A stretch of 64,000 bases of DNA, from positions 1-64,000 of the forward strand of contig NZ_JBHTLQ010000017.1 of NCBI RefSeq assembly GCF_042679085.1. The letters run 5' to 3'. The position numbers and the translations under genes are program-made. Within the stretch, counting starts at the first letter, position 1. Each line of letters begins with the position of its first letter. This document shows, in pieces, positions 44,390 through 53,179 of the stretch. The DNA comes from Phenylobacterium conjunctum. GTDB taxonomy: Bacteria; Pseudomonadota; Alphaproteobacteria; Caulobacterales; Caulobacteraceae. The notes beneath the pieces were generated by a model. The model did not search any database, was not told where the DNA came from, and was given only the letters and a program-made list of their open reading frames with translations.

Positions 44390-44923
44390 ATGAGTGTGCC
44401 CGACGAACCAACACCACCCGAGGCGGAGAAGCCGGCGAAGTCCTGGCTGGAGGCGAATACCAAAGCCATAAGCATGCTTGGGAGCGCGTGCATCATCACC
44501 GGCTGGGGTTTCATCCACCGGATGCACGACGCCCCCAGCCCGCCTGCGATCGAGCAACAAGCTCCACCCCGCCAAACTGTGTCCGCGCCGCTTCAGATCG
44601 CCAATGGCGACGCCGTCATCCCACAGGATGAAATCGCCGCCCTCTACGGCGCGCCAAACCCCGCCACAGTCTCAGCCGTCCTGCAAAAGGCCCGCGAGTT
44701 CTGCAACGCGACCGGCACAGATGAGAAACCCCTGAACGCGGACGTGCTCGCCGAGATGGCCAATGGCGAGATCGCGGCCTTTGACGCGGTGCGCAAACGC
44801 GGCGTCGCCCTCACAGAGGCCGACAAGGCCTGCTACCGGGACGCCAACATCATGGCCTACCAAAACGTCGAGAACACGACGTACATCGAGGACGCTTCCG
44901 GCAACACGGCGGACGCCCAATGA
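44390..44923 (+). CDS. Single-pass membrane protein of unknown function
   Basis: The 177-residue product has one hydrophobic segment near residues 26-44 (ISMLGSACIITGWGFI) after a Pro/Glu-rich N terminus. The rest is soluble and probably periplasmic. GGAG touches the ATG at 44390, so the GTG at 44396 with better spacing may be the real start. The stop overlaps the start of the next gene (ATGA), so the two proteins may act together. I recognise no family. Confidence 0.6.
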   Translation: MSVPDEPTPPEAEKPAKSWLEANTKAISMLGSACIITGWGFIHRMHDAPSPPAIEQQAPPRQTVSAPLQIANGDAVIPQDEIAALYGAPNPATVSAVLQKAREFCNATGTDEKPLNADVLAEMANGEIAAFDAVRKRGVALTEADKACYRDANIMAYQNVENTTYIEDASGNTADAQ

Positions 44924-45807
44924 GCCCCCTCAGACCAAAGGGTGCTCGTACGGGTCTGATCGTCGCCTCGACCGTAGCTGGGTTCCTGATCGCTCAGTCG
45001 CCAGCCTGGGCGCGCGTGGACCTGCCAGACTGTGACGCGATCCAGAACCAACAGGCGGTGGCGCGGCAGAGCTGGGGGCCAGATGGGGCGCCCTTTGGGA
45101 CGCCTTACGCCTCTTGGACCGCCAGCGATTTCGCAGATCTCGCTGGTCGGGTCGCAGATTGCGGCGGCGACGCCGCCTATGTGCGCTGGCAGGCCACGCT
45201 GCATGCCCAGCACTACACCCGGGAGGACCTCACAACGGCCCCTCCCCTCCCGCCGCCATCGCCGCAAGCGCTCGCCCCGGAGCCAGTTGCTCAGGCTCCA
45301 GTCGCGCCGTCGTTAGATTCCGCCTCCGACATCATGGCCGCCGCCGCGCCTTCGCGCGAAGCCACAGAAAGCATTGGAATGTCGCAAGAAGACTTCAGCC
45401 TCCTCTTCTTCTCGCTCGGGGTCTTGATCGGCATGGCGATCTATATGATCCCAACGATCGTCGCCTTTTGGCGCAAGCACGCCTACGCCTGGGTCATCGC
45501 AGGCGTGAACCTGTTTGGCGGGTGGACCGGGGCCGGCTGGATTGTCGCCTTCGTCTGGGCGGTCTGGCCGACGGAAAAGGCGCTTATCGATCCGCTCATC
45601 GGCAACGTCACCGGCGTGGGCGTCCGCAATGCGGGAGACGCGGTTGGCGCGGCCCAATACGGCGTTGACCGCGGCCGCACGGTTGAAGCTGCGACAGCCC
45701 CCGCCCCTGAGGATCGCCTGGCCATCCTCGAGCGCCTCGCCCGGCTGCGCGATCAAGGCGCCCTGTCGGAGGAGGAGTTCCAGGCTGAGAAAACTCGACT
45801 GGGCTAG
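44920..45807 (+). CDS. Superinfection-immunity-like membrane protein with SHOCT domain
   Basis: This 295-residue protein has a signal peptide (1-31), a Cys-containing periplasmic part, a Pro-rich linker (107-131), and two closely spaced membrane helices (160-183, 190-217). The helices carry MIPTIVAFWRKHAYAWVIAGVNLF and GWIVAFVWAVW, a pattern matching the Imm_superinfect family related to the T4 Imm protein. The last 30 residues, LAILERLARLRDQGALSEEEFQAEKTRLG, are a SHOCT domain. T4 Imm blocks injection of DNA by superinfecting phage, so an exclusion role is plausible but inferred. Its stop shares CTAG with the stop of the converging gene. Confidence 0.8.
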   Translation: MSPLRPKGARTGLIVASTVAGFLIAQSPAWARVDLPDCDAIQNQQAVARQSWGPDGAPFGTPYASWTASDFADLAGRVADCGGDAAYVRWQATLHAQHYTREDLTTAPPLPPPSPQALAPEPVAQAPVAPSLDSASDIMAAAAPSREATESIGMSQEDFSLLFFSLGVLIGMAIYMIPTIVAFWRKHAYAWVIAGVNLFGGWTGAGWIVAFVWAVWPTEKALIDPLIGNVTGVGVRNAGDAVGAAQYGVDRGRTVEAATAPAPEDRLAILERLARLRDQGALSEEEFQAEKTRLG

Positions 45808-47195
45808 GGCGCGTCCGGGGGCAGGTCGGGGTCGGCGCGAGGATCCTCGACCAAGCCTTCGGTGATCAGCCAGTCGAGTTCATCCTCGGCCCTTAGCAGG
45901 TCGGCTTCGGGATCCGGCCGCCACAGCCGCAACTCGATCTCCGGCCCGTACCAGTACGGAGACTGCTCTTCAGGCGGCGGCTCCGCGAAGGAGACTTTGG
46001 AGGCTCGGGCAGACCCATAGAGCGACGCCCCGCCGAGCCTCGCCTCGATGGTCTTGAGCTTACGGCGCCCCCAAGCCTCAATGTTCGCAAGGCGCTGTCG
46101 GTCGTCCTCAGGGAGCCCCTCAAGGTGAGCCAAGACAGCCTCTAGACGCGTGCGTTCAGCCAGTTGGTCGGCGATGAGGGCGACGAACCGCCCACGACGG
46201 TCTTCGCGTTTCTGATAGGCGGCGAGCCGCTGGCGCCTAGCCTCCGCGATCGCAGCAGCCCGCGCCTGTTCTTCAGCCTTGCGTCGCCGCTCGATCTTGT
46301 AGGCGGCATGACCTGCCAGCCCCACCACCACGCTCTCCAGGGCGTCTACGAAGGTGTAGCCCCGGCGCTGGGAGAAGGTGCGGCGAAGCCCCGACCAATC
46401 GTTTTCCTGGATGATGAAGGCCAGACGACCTGAAGGGCTGAGGTCCCAGGTCGGCCAGGGCTGGCTGTCTCCGCCCCAACGATCTCGTTCGGTCTTGCGC
46501 CTCTGCTCCTGCGGCGTCGGGGTGTGGGGCGTCTTGTGGGGGATCTCGTCGATCTTGAAGGCGATCGTCTCACCCTCCACAACCAGATGTGCGGCCTCAT
46601 CGCCGGGCTCGAGTCGCCAACCTCGGGAAGCGCCAGCTGCGAGAAGCTTCTCCAAGAATTCCAGAGCAATGGGGGCAGATGTTCGTGCGATGGCCATTCG
46701 CACCGCGGCGCGCCCCCGCACGCTCACGAAGCCGTCGCTGTCCTCGCGGCCCTTCTCGAGGGCCCGCTGCGTCGGCAGGAGCGCCTTGGCTATATCGGGT
46801 CGGGAGGCGCTCACGCTCGTCGGGCTCGAGCGCTCGGATACCTCTTGGACAGAGGTCTCACCCTTGGTCACCTCCTGCGCCTGGCTTGGCTGTGCGGCAG
46901 GCGCCTGCAGCGCCTTTGCCTGCTGCATCGCTGCGGCGACCGCGGCCGGCAGGGTGGGCCCATCTGCAAACCTGACGACATCGAGGTGAGGGCCTGAAGC
47001 TGGCCTAAGCTTTGGCCTCGGAAAGACCATGCCCGCCCGAACCTTAGCCCAGTAGCCTCGCCCGGGCGTCGGAATCTCGAAGCGGTCGCAGACCTTTCGC
47101 AGTCCGACGTCCGACAAGCCGTACTGGGGCGCCAACTCGCTGAGTGGCCGGGTCCAGACAGCGTCAAACAGATCCTTTCGCGAGAGCGTGACCAT
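45804..47195 (-). CDS. Conserved hypothetical protein with N-terminal HTH and coiled coil
   Basis: The 463-residue protein begins LSRKDLFDAVWTRPLSELAPQYGLSDVGLRKVCDRFEIPTPGRGYWAK. This N terminus (an HTH followed by PGRGYWAK) recurs in a widespread uncharacterised bacterial family. A coiled-coil-like Arg/Glu/Ala-rich segment lies around residues 305-355. No catalytic motif is visible. It converges on the superinfection-immunity-like gene. Confidence 0.65.
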   Translation of the reverse strand: MVTLSRKDLFDAVWTRPLSELAPQYGLSDVGLRKVCDRFEIPTPGRGYWAKVRAGMVFPRPKLRPASGPHLDVVRFADGPTLPAAVAAAMQQAKALQAPAAQPSQAQEVTKGETSVQEVSERSSPTSVSASRPDIAKALLPTQRALEKGREDSDGFVSVRGRAAVRMAIARTSAPIALEFLEKLLAAGASRGWRLEPGDEAAHLVVEGETIAFKIDEIPHKTPHTPTPQEQRRKTERDRWGGDSQPWPTWDLSPSGRLAFIIQENDWSGLRRTFSQRRGYTFVDALESVVVGLAGHAAYKIERRRKAEEQARAAAIAEARRQRLAAYQKREDRRGRFVALIADQLAERTRLEAVLAHLEGLPEDDRQRLANIEAWGRRKLKTIEARLGGASLYGSARASKVSFAEPPPEEQSPYWYGPEIELRLWRPDPEADLLRAEDELDWLITEGLVEDPRADPDLPPDAP

Positions 47196-48129
47196 GGCGA
47201 GCTCCTGGTGGCGGCGCAGTCCACCTAGGCGAAGAGCCTGGCGGCTAGCCGTGGCCCATATCCAGTTCGCGGCAATGTGGCCTTGATCGGGCGCAGGCCT
47301 GGCCGAACCTGACCTTGAAGGCGCGATGCCGGGCTCCCAATGGTCTCAACGTAGTGGCCCTTCGCCGGCATGTTGAGCAACGACCGCCACCTCGCATGCC
47401 CGATCCACGGCCCATCCACCGCTGCCTTCACGTGCCAGCACCTCGCCGCACCCTTCGCGGGCCGCCCCCTAGGTATCAATTCCGCGCATAGCGGACCTCG
47501 GCCGGACGCTTGGTGCAATGAATGTGAGACGCGCGCACAGCAGTGGCGTGGATGGCATGGCGAGGCCGCCCAGCTCCTCGGCGTCACATGCGTTTGTGGC
47601 AGTTGCTACGATGAGATACGCGCACGTCACCGACGAGCGCCTTAGATTGCATCCTGCTAGTCGCCATCGAAGTTTGAGCATGGTGCCCGGCCCACTCCCA
47701 GCCACCGATCCGGGGTCGCACACTGAATTGAGACCCCTACGTTGGGTCGGGACGCCTCCTAACGAGCTCCGCGCTGAGATATTGCGTGCGGTCAGGCTGG
47801 ACCAGGCTGAAGAGTTTCACCGATCTCGGCAGAGTCATAGCCAAGCAAGCACGCTTTCAATCCAGTGTGCGTTCTGGCTCGTGGGCCTTGGAATCGCGAT
47901 CTCCAACATCCGCCTGGGTGCCTAAGCTGGCAATGAAGGGCAGGCAGAAGCCGGGAATGCAACGCGGGTTAGCGTCAGACAGACTTATAATTATTTGTAT
48001 TTATTCATGTATTACGCCCACCCAAGCCATTGCATAGAATGACAGATTGCCAAGGGTTCCATCTGAAGATGTAAGGGCCTCTGGAGTTGCGCCTTATGCA
48101 GGGCGACGCCGAGCCTTTGCGGACACAGC
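47196..48129. other. Gene-free stretch in the island
   Basis: About 930 bp contains no gene I can support. Several short frames occur on both strands but have no domain, ribosome binding site or coherent codon usage. The part near 47970-48015 is A/T-rich and may hold the promoter of the next gene. Confidence 0.5.
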
Positions 48130-49050
48130 ATGAACATCGAAACTCACCCTCGTTACCGCGCTTTGGATGACAACTTCGAAGAAACTTCGCTGACAGACGA
48201 AATAAAACTGCACGTGATATATGCCGCGTTGGAGTTCCCCCCAGTCTCCGGGTCACACATCGATCATCCCGGATATCATATTGACCGGTTCGCTTACGCC
48301 GTCGAACTCTCTGATGACGACCATCTGCGCAATCTTGCCTATGCGAATACCCGCAAGCTTGCGTTTCGGCACGTTTGTACTGAAATCGAAAGTCACGCTG
48401 AGAAGCACCTTCACAAGCTATTGAAGCTAGAGGCTTACGAATTCGCCCGAGGCCTTGAAATCACCTCGCCCGACGCAGCGGCGATCATCCATGGCTGGCG
48501 TCCAAATCCGCTCATTGCGGAATTCGCCCGCGCCTACTCCCCGTTCGATGATCGCGCCGAAGACCTCTACCGGACGACGAAGCTGCTCGACTCGGCAGTC
48601 CAGGCGGACAGGTTGCCGGCCAAGCAACCGCTTGCAGATTGGGTTCGTATCGCGCGCAGCCACGGCGTCCGGGTTACCCAAGAACTCCAGCATGCGACAG
48701 GCTCAACTGACGGCATCCCAGAAGATGTGCTGCAGGGACGGTCCCGGCAGGAACGTGAGCTCCGCAGCGCTGAAAAGAAGGTGATGTACTATAAGGAGCG
48801 GCTCGACGCCGCCAATGCGAAGTTGGCCAGCTTCAGCAACCGTGACCAGGACGTCGCAGACGCCACTGCGGTGGTCATTTTCGACGAGCTCAACAGCGCC
48901 CGCGGCAAGGAGTTGTCGATTAGGGACGTGCAGAAGCTGCTTCTCGATCGAGGCGTCGAAATTTCTCACAACACCTGGCGCAACCAACTGCAGCGTGGCC
49001 GCGCATATCTTGAACGGATGCAAAATAAATCTTCGTCAGACATGCAATAG
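48130..49050 (+). CDS. Uncharacterised island protein with coiled coil and C-terminal HTH-like region
   Basis: The 306-residue product has a charged helical N-terminal half, a coiled-coil-like segment (about 208-235, SRQERELRSAEKKVMYYKER) and a C-terminal region IRDVQKLLLDRGVEISHNTWRNQLQRGRAYL that could be an HTH. I recognise no family. Base composition at its 5' end is clearly more A/T-rich than the core genome. It precedes the replication-like gene set, so a DNA-binding or partition role is possible. Confidence 0.6.
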   Translation: MNIETHPRYRALDDNFEETSLTDEIKLHVIYAALEFPPVSGSHIDHPGYHIDRFAYAVELSDDDHLRNLAYANTRKLAFRHVCTEIESHAEKHLHKLLKLEAYEFARGLEITSPDAAAIIHGWRPNPLIAEFARAYSPFDDRAEDLYRTTKLLDSAVQADRLPAKQPLADWVRIARSHGVRVTQELQHATGSTDGIPEDVLQGRSRQERELRSAEKKVMYYKERLDAANAKLASFSNRDQDVADATAVVIFDELNSARGKELSIRDVQKLLLDRGVEISHNTWRNQLQRGRAYLERMQNKSSSDMQ

Positions 49051-49188
49051 AGGCCCTGGAAAACCCCTAGGGTATGGGTGGGGGCACGGCGCGCAGCCTG
49101 AAAAACCCTCTGAACAGCACAAGACCTACGTACAACCGTGGAGCATTAGCTGGGTTAATTGATCGCCCTCATCAATCTGAGGACGAAC

Positions 49189-49962
49189 ATGCTTCTAACC
49201 CAAACTCATGCCCAACATGGCTCCAACGATGACGGCCCCGAGGTCCGGCCCGACATCGTCAACTCCTCCACGCCTCCGGTGGCGGTCGCAGCGCCGACGA
49301 CGACAAACAATCCGGCAGCCCTCTGCTCTACGCCCGCGTCCGACCTGGGTAGCGGCCTCCACGACACCCACGAACTGGGCTTCGCTGACCAGATCGCTCA
49401 GGCGTCTAACTCGGCGACCGAAGGTGTCTCCATTGAGGTCGACGAGCAGGGCAACGCGGTCCTCGACGAGGTTCTGACGTCCGATGGCGTGGTGCCGATT
49501 GTCCGCAATGGTATCGACCCGGTCCCCAGCGGCGCGAGCTTCCGTCTGATCCCCGCGAAGATCGACGAGCTGGAGGCGATCGAGGATCTTGGGGCTCTGG
49601 CCGTCGCGCTGAATTTGAACATGGTCCGCGGCGATACTCCCCGCGCGCTTGCCCTGCTCAACAAGGTGAAGGACCTGAACCCCGCGGGCATGGCTGCCTT
49701 CGCGTGGGGCATCGGCCCGCTGCTCCCGCCCCCTACCCCTAAGCCTAAGGTCCGTTCGAAGTCGAAGCCGCGTCATGCGCGCCAGCGCGTCACGTTTCCC
49801 AACCTCTTCGCGGCGATCGATGACAACGCCCACCGTGAAGCCGGCACGGGCGAGGTCACCCCGCCGAACTCCATGGCCATGGAGGTCAAGCGCGGCGAGC
49901 CCGCTGATCGCGCCGAAGTCCATGCGGACGCCACCGATGCTGAGGGCTCCAACAATGCCTAA
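49189..49962 (+). CDS. Uncharacterised protein upstream of the HUH gene
   Basis: The 257-residue protein has an acidic, low-complexity N-terminal half and a basic Pro/Lys/Arg-rich stretch (PPPTPKPKVRSKSKPRHARQR) near residues 190-210. The start at 49189 has GAGGAC at good spacing. It overlaps the next small gene by eight bases and belongs to a three-gene unit ending with the HUH-type protein. The function is unknown, but the basic segment suggests nucleic-acid contact. Confidence 0.6.
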   Translation: MLLTQTHAQHGSNDDGPEVRPDIVNSSTPPVAVAAPTTTNNPAALCSTPASDLGSGLHDTHELGFADQIAQASNSATEGVSIEVDEQGNAVLDEVLTSDGVVPIVRNGIDPVPSGASFRLIPAKIDELEAIEDLGALAVALNLNMVRGDTPRALALLNKVKDLNPAGMAAFAWGIGPLLPPPTPKPKVRSKSKPRHARQRVTFPNLFAAIDDNAHREAGTGEVTPPNSMAMEVKRGEPADRAEVHADATDAEGSNNA

Positions 49963-50221
49963 GCGCGATCCTGGGACCGAAGAACGCAATCGCCTCCGCA
50001 ACCTCCCGGGCGAGGACGGCGAAATCTGGCGCGGCGTCTACGGCCGCGATGAAGCCGATTGGCTCGAGGCCCTGACGTGGGAAGAGGATGAGGCCCAGCG
50101 CCAACGTCCGCACATCATCTTGAAGAAGTACAACGGGTCCCGCGGCAAGCCGAACCGCAAGGCCACCCAAAACGCCCGCGAGATTGTGACGCCTCCGGCC
50201 GAGAAGAAGGAGGGCAATTAG
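49955..50221 (+). CDS. Small charged protein, operon partner of the HUH gene
   Basis: This 88-residue product, beginning PKRDPGTEERNRLRNLPGED, is highly charged. It starts eight bases before the stop of the preceding gene, and its own stop overlaps the GTG of the next gene by one base, so all three are translationally coupled. I recognise no family. Confidence 0.62.
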   Translation: MPKRDPGTEERNRLRNLPGEDGEIWRGVYGRDEADWLEALTWEEDEAQRQRPHIILKKYNGSRGKPNRKATQNAREIVTPPAEKKEGN

Positions 50222-51117
50222 TGGCTCCGCAAGTGCAACGCCAGGCGAACCCCTTCCAGCGGGCGGCTCCGCCGCCCGCGCATTTTATCAACGAGCGCGA
50301 CTTTGCGGCCATCTACGCGGCCGCGGAGTTCGCGTCCAAGTTCAACCTCGTCCTTGATGGCCACGTGACGATCCTCTGGGACCGCCTGGCCGATGCGCGC
50401 GCCTCGTCGCCTCAGGCTGAGCTGACGGCGTTCCTGAAGTGTTTGCGGGCCTGGTACGCCCATTGGGGCATCTCGCCCGCCTGGATCTACTCGCATGAGA
50501 CCGGCCATAAGGTTGGGCCGCACACGCACTTTGCCATTGCTGTGCCCGTGATGGACTCCCCTTGGGCGCTCCCCTATCGCAGCAAATTCAAGGTGTGGGC
50601 GAGCCGCTACTGCATGCACCGGACCGGCCGCAAAGTGCCCGGCGCGTTGCGTGTCCGCTTGCCGAACAAGCCGACCCCCTGGCTGCACTGGTTGAACACC
50701 CACTACCTGCTGAAGGGCTATGATCCGGCAGCCATTGTCCAGGCCGCCGAGCTAGCGCCTGACCGCCGCGCCGTGAGGCTCGGCGATCTGATCGCATTCC
50801 CTTGGCGCGATCCTGGTCCGCGGATGTTCCGCAATCGGGTGGGCGTGTCCCACGCCTTGGGTCCGGGCCAGCGCAAGGTTGGCATTCCGGCGGGTCTTTA
50901 CGATCCCGCGAACTATGCCTCGGTTGTCGATCCGTTTGGGCTCACTTCGGTTCTTCGTCCGCAACCGCCCTTCCTGTCCCGATATGATCAAGGCCTCCGG
51001 GACGTCCGAATGCTCTATCCAGTCGACTTTCTGGACCGAGTCCGTCCTCCTCTGACCGCCATCAATGCCCCGGCTGACCTCGACTTCGCGGACATGACCG
51101 CGGGGCTCGACGTCTAG
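50221..51117 (+). CDS. HUH endonuclease-like replication initiator or relaxase candidate
   Basis: In this 298-residue protein, residues 97-108 (KVGPHTHFAIAV) contain a His-x-His motif (His101, His103) in a strand. YLLKG follows at 162-166, giving Tyr162 and Lys165, the spacing seen in the HUH and Yx2K motifs of rolling-circle Rep proteins. It starts with GTG overlapping the previous stop. Placement next to excisionase and integrase fits a mobilisable or plasmid-derived element. The assignment rests on motif pattern only. Confidence 0.55.
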   Translation: MAPQVQRQANPFQRAAPPPAHFINERDFAAIYAAAEFASKFNLVLDGHVTILWDRLADARASSPQAELTAFLKCLRAWYAHWGISPAWIYSHETGHKVGPHTHFAIAVPVMDSPWALPYRSKFKVWASRYCMHRTGRKVPGALRVRLPNKPTPWLHWLNTHYLLKGYDPAAIVQAAELAPDRRAVRLGDLIAFPWRDPGPRMFRNRVGVSHALGPGQRKVGIPAGLYDPANYASVVDPFGLTSVLRPQPPFLSRYDQGLRDVRMLYPVDFLDRVRPPLTAINAPADLDFADMTAGLDV

Positions 51118-51322
51118 AAGCGCCCTCACCCGCAACTTCCGACCGCACCCACCGAAGCCCACCCATGCGTCGTCTCCAGACCAAGACTGGCACGGTCCAC
51201 CTGCGCCGCACAGGCCGCCGGAATTGCCGCGCCCTTATCGGTACGTGCGGCCGGCCTACCTGTCCTTCGCTGTCGCACGGTCGGGAGGCGGCTGCGGGTG
51301 GGGGCTGGACGACGACGGTCCG

Positions 51323-51589
51323 ATGACCCGCCCGGAACCTCGACTGATCACGGCGAAGGAGGCCGCAGCCTATTTCAGCCTGCCGGTGAAGACCTTCGAA
51401 CGCCTGCGACTGGGCCGGGTCTGCTTCGGGGCGCGGGTTCTCTATGACCGCTACGCCCTGGATGCTCACCTTGACGAGATTTCCGGCCTTTCCAAACCGT
51501 CCCGACTTGCCGTCATCGAGGCCAATGATGCCGAAGCCGCCCTTGACCGCTTCCACCATGGTCTCCGTCATGCTGCCGGGCGTTCATAG
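51323..51589 (+). CDS. Excisionase/AlpA-like helix-turn-helix protein
   Basis: The 88-residue product contains RLITAKEAAAYFSLPVKTFERLRLGRVCFGARVLYDRYALDAHLDEI, a MerR-like winged HTH (HTH_17) typical of excisionases. It lies directly before, and overlaps, the integrase gene. It probably directs excision of the island or regulates the integrase. The ATG at 51323 was chosen because the domain begins just after it. Confidence 0.78.
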   Translation: MTRPEPRLITAKEAAAYFSLPVKTFERLRLGRVCFGARVLYDRYALDAHLDEISGLSKPSRLAVIEANDAEAALDRFHHGLRHAAGRS

Positions 51590-52727
51590 GGTCCGGAAAC
51601 GCCGGGCGAATGGCGGGGTGGCCGAGTACTGGTATGCTTGGCGCGGTGGCCCGCAAATCCTGAAGGCCCAGGCCAATAGCGACGTCCTGCTTGCACGCGA
51701 GGTGGCGCGGGCGACACCGAAGGCGATCCAGGCCTATGAGGTCGAGAGGAAGCCCCGCGGCGACCAAAACTACCTCTACGGGCTGATTACGCGCTACCTG
51801 GTGACCATGGCAGAGGACGACACTCTCGCCGCCCGGACGAAGGCCGACCGTCGCAAACACCTGGACCGCGCCCGCAGCGACTTGGGCCAGATGGAACTAC
51901 GGGCGCTTGAGAGCCGCCGCGCCCGGGCCACTCTCATTGAATGGCGCGACCGCTACAAGGCGACGCCCAAGACGGCCGACGAGCTCCTTGGCGCTGTCTC
52001 GACCGTCTTGAAGTGGGCGCATGACCGGGGCGAACTGGCGACCAATCCGGTCGAGGACTTTCCGCGGCTGTACAAATCGAACCGCGCAGAGGTGATCTGG
52101 GAAGATCACCACCTGGAGATCCTGCTGCAGAACTCAGAGCCGGAATTCCAGTTTGCAGTCCGTCTGGCGGCGCTCAGCGGCCTGCGGGAAGGCGACCTAA
52201 TTGAGCTGCCCTGGAGTGCGGTCGGCACAGACTCGATCGTCTGGCAGACCAACAAAAGCCGTCGCCGCCGGACCATCGTCATCCCGATGACCAAACCCTT
52301 GCAGAAGCTGCTGGCCGAAATCCCAAAGCACGCGACAACTGTACTGGCGTCTAGCCGCAAGCGCCCCTGGAAGCAGGCTGGGCTTGCGGCCGCTCTCCGT
52401 CGCGCCCGCCTCGACGCGCTTGAGGCCGCGCGCAAGGCTCAAAACGACCCTCAGGCGGAAAGCGGGATAGAGGGCCTGCGCTTCCACGATCTTCGCGGCA
52501 CCGCGGCCACCAACTACCTGCTCGCGGGGCTTGAGATCGCCGACGTCGCGCTCATCCTGGGATGGAAACCCGAGCGCGTCCGCGAGATCGCAGCCCGCTA
52601 CATCAGCGCCGAGGCGATGGGTCGGGCGATGGTGAAGCGCATGGGGAAGAACGCCCCGAAAACAAAAGCTGTAAACCGCCTTGTAAACCGCACGCAGGCG
52701 GCTCCTCGTCGAGCGACAAATTCCTGA
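51558..52727 (+). CDS. Tyrosine recombinase integrase of the island
   Basis: The 389-residue enzyme catalyses site-specific integration at tRNA-Gln. The catalytic residues are visible: Arg210 in LSGLREGD, His310 and Arg313 in FHDLRG, Trp336 in ILGWK (replacing the second His, as in many integrases) and the nucleophile Tyr348 in ARYIS. An N-terminal SAM-like core-binding region precedes the catalytic domain. It ends ten bases from the tRNA gene containing attR. The start is uncertain among several ATGs between 51525 and 51570. Confidence 0.92.
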   Translation: MVSVMLPGVHRVRKRRANGGVAEYWYAWRGGPQILKAQANSDVLLAREVARATPKAIQAYEVERKPRGDQNYLYGLITRYLVTMAEDDTLAARTKADRRKHLDRARSDLGQMELRALESRRARATLIEWRDRYKATPKTADELLGAVSTVLKWAHDRGELATNPVEDFPRLYKSNRAEVIWEDHHLEILLQNSEPEFQFAVRLAALSGLREGDLIELPWSAVGTDSIVWQTNKSRRRRTIVIPMTKPLQKLLAEIPKHATTVLASSRKRPWKQAGLAAALRRARLDALEAARKAQNDPQAESGIEGLRFHDLRGTAATNYLLAGLEIADVALILGWKPERVREIAARYISAEAMGRAMVKRMGKNAPKTKAVNRLVNRTQAAPRRATNS

Positions 52728-52737
52728 GGGAATTCCT

Positions 52738-52781
52738 TGGCTGGGGAACTAGGACTCGAACCTAGAATGACGGTACCAAAA
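52738..52781. repeat. attR: 44-bp direct repeat inside tRNA-Gln
   Basis: These bases are identical to 13046-13089 and form the 3' part of the intact tRNA-Gln gene, from the CCA end to the first anticodon-loop base. The copy next to the integrase regenerates a functional tRNA after integration. Confidence 0.93.
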
Positions 52782-52811
52782 ACCGCAGTGTTACCATTAC
52801 ACCATTCCCCA
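52738..52811 (-). tRNA. tRNA-Gln(TTG)
   Basis: On the minus strand the sequence starts TGGGGAATGG and ends in CCCCAGCCA, giving a 7-bp acceptor stem and an encoded CCA. The anticodon loop TTTTGGT gives anticodon TTG. The T arm is CTAGG TTCGAGT CCTAG. It is the integration target of the island. Confidence 0.93.
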
Positions 52812-53029
52812 GCAGGAACGGCGTCGGGCCGGGGCCCGCGCGAGGCGGTGTGATTAGCGCAATGAATCCGCGGATGCAACGCCCCTCGGGGGCGTTTTCC
52901 CACAGGAAAAGCGCGGACGCCGTGACGGGGCTTTCGTCCGTCCTCAAAGGATTGTCGCAAACCGGCGAAGAGGTCGCCTTGGTCGCTTGCAGCGGCGAAA
53001 TCCGTCCTCTATAAGCCCCCTCCTCAAGT

Positions 53030-53106
53030 CGGAGTGTGGCTCAGTCTGGTAGAGCACCGCGTTCGGGACGCGGGGGTCGCAGGTTCAAATCCTGCCACTC
53101 CGACCA
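53030..53106 (+). tRNA. tRNA-Pro(CGG)
   Basis: The gene folds as a complete cloverleaf: acceptor CGGAGTG with CACTCCG, anticodon stem CCGCG/CGCGG with loop TTCGGGA (anticodon CGG), T arm GCAGG TTCAAAT CCTGC, and an encoded ACCA end. It reads CCG codons, which are frequent in this GC-rich genome. Confidence 0.95.
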
Positions 53107-53179
53107 ATTCCTCCCGCAAAATTCCAGCTTCCAGAACGACGGGCGAATCCCGGCCGTGATCGATGTCGCCGGGTGGCGT

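Noticed and set aside
47518..47925. 135-codon plus-strand frame
   Set aside because: It has no domain, poor codon usage and no ribosome binding site, in an otherwise gene-free stretch.
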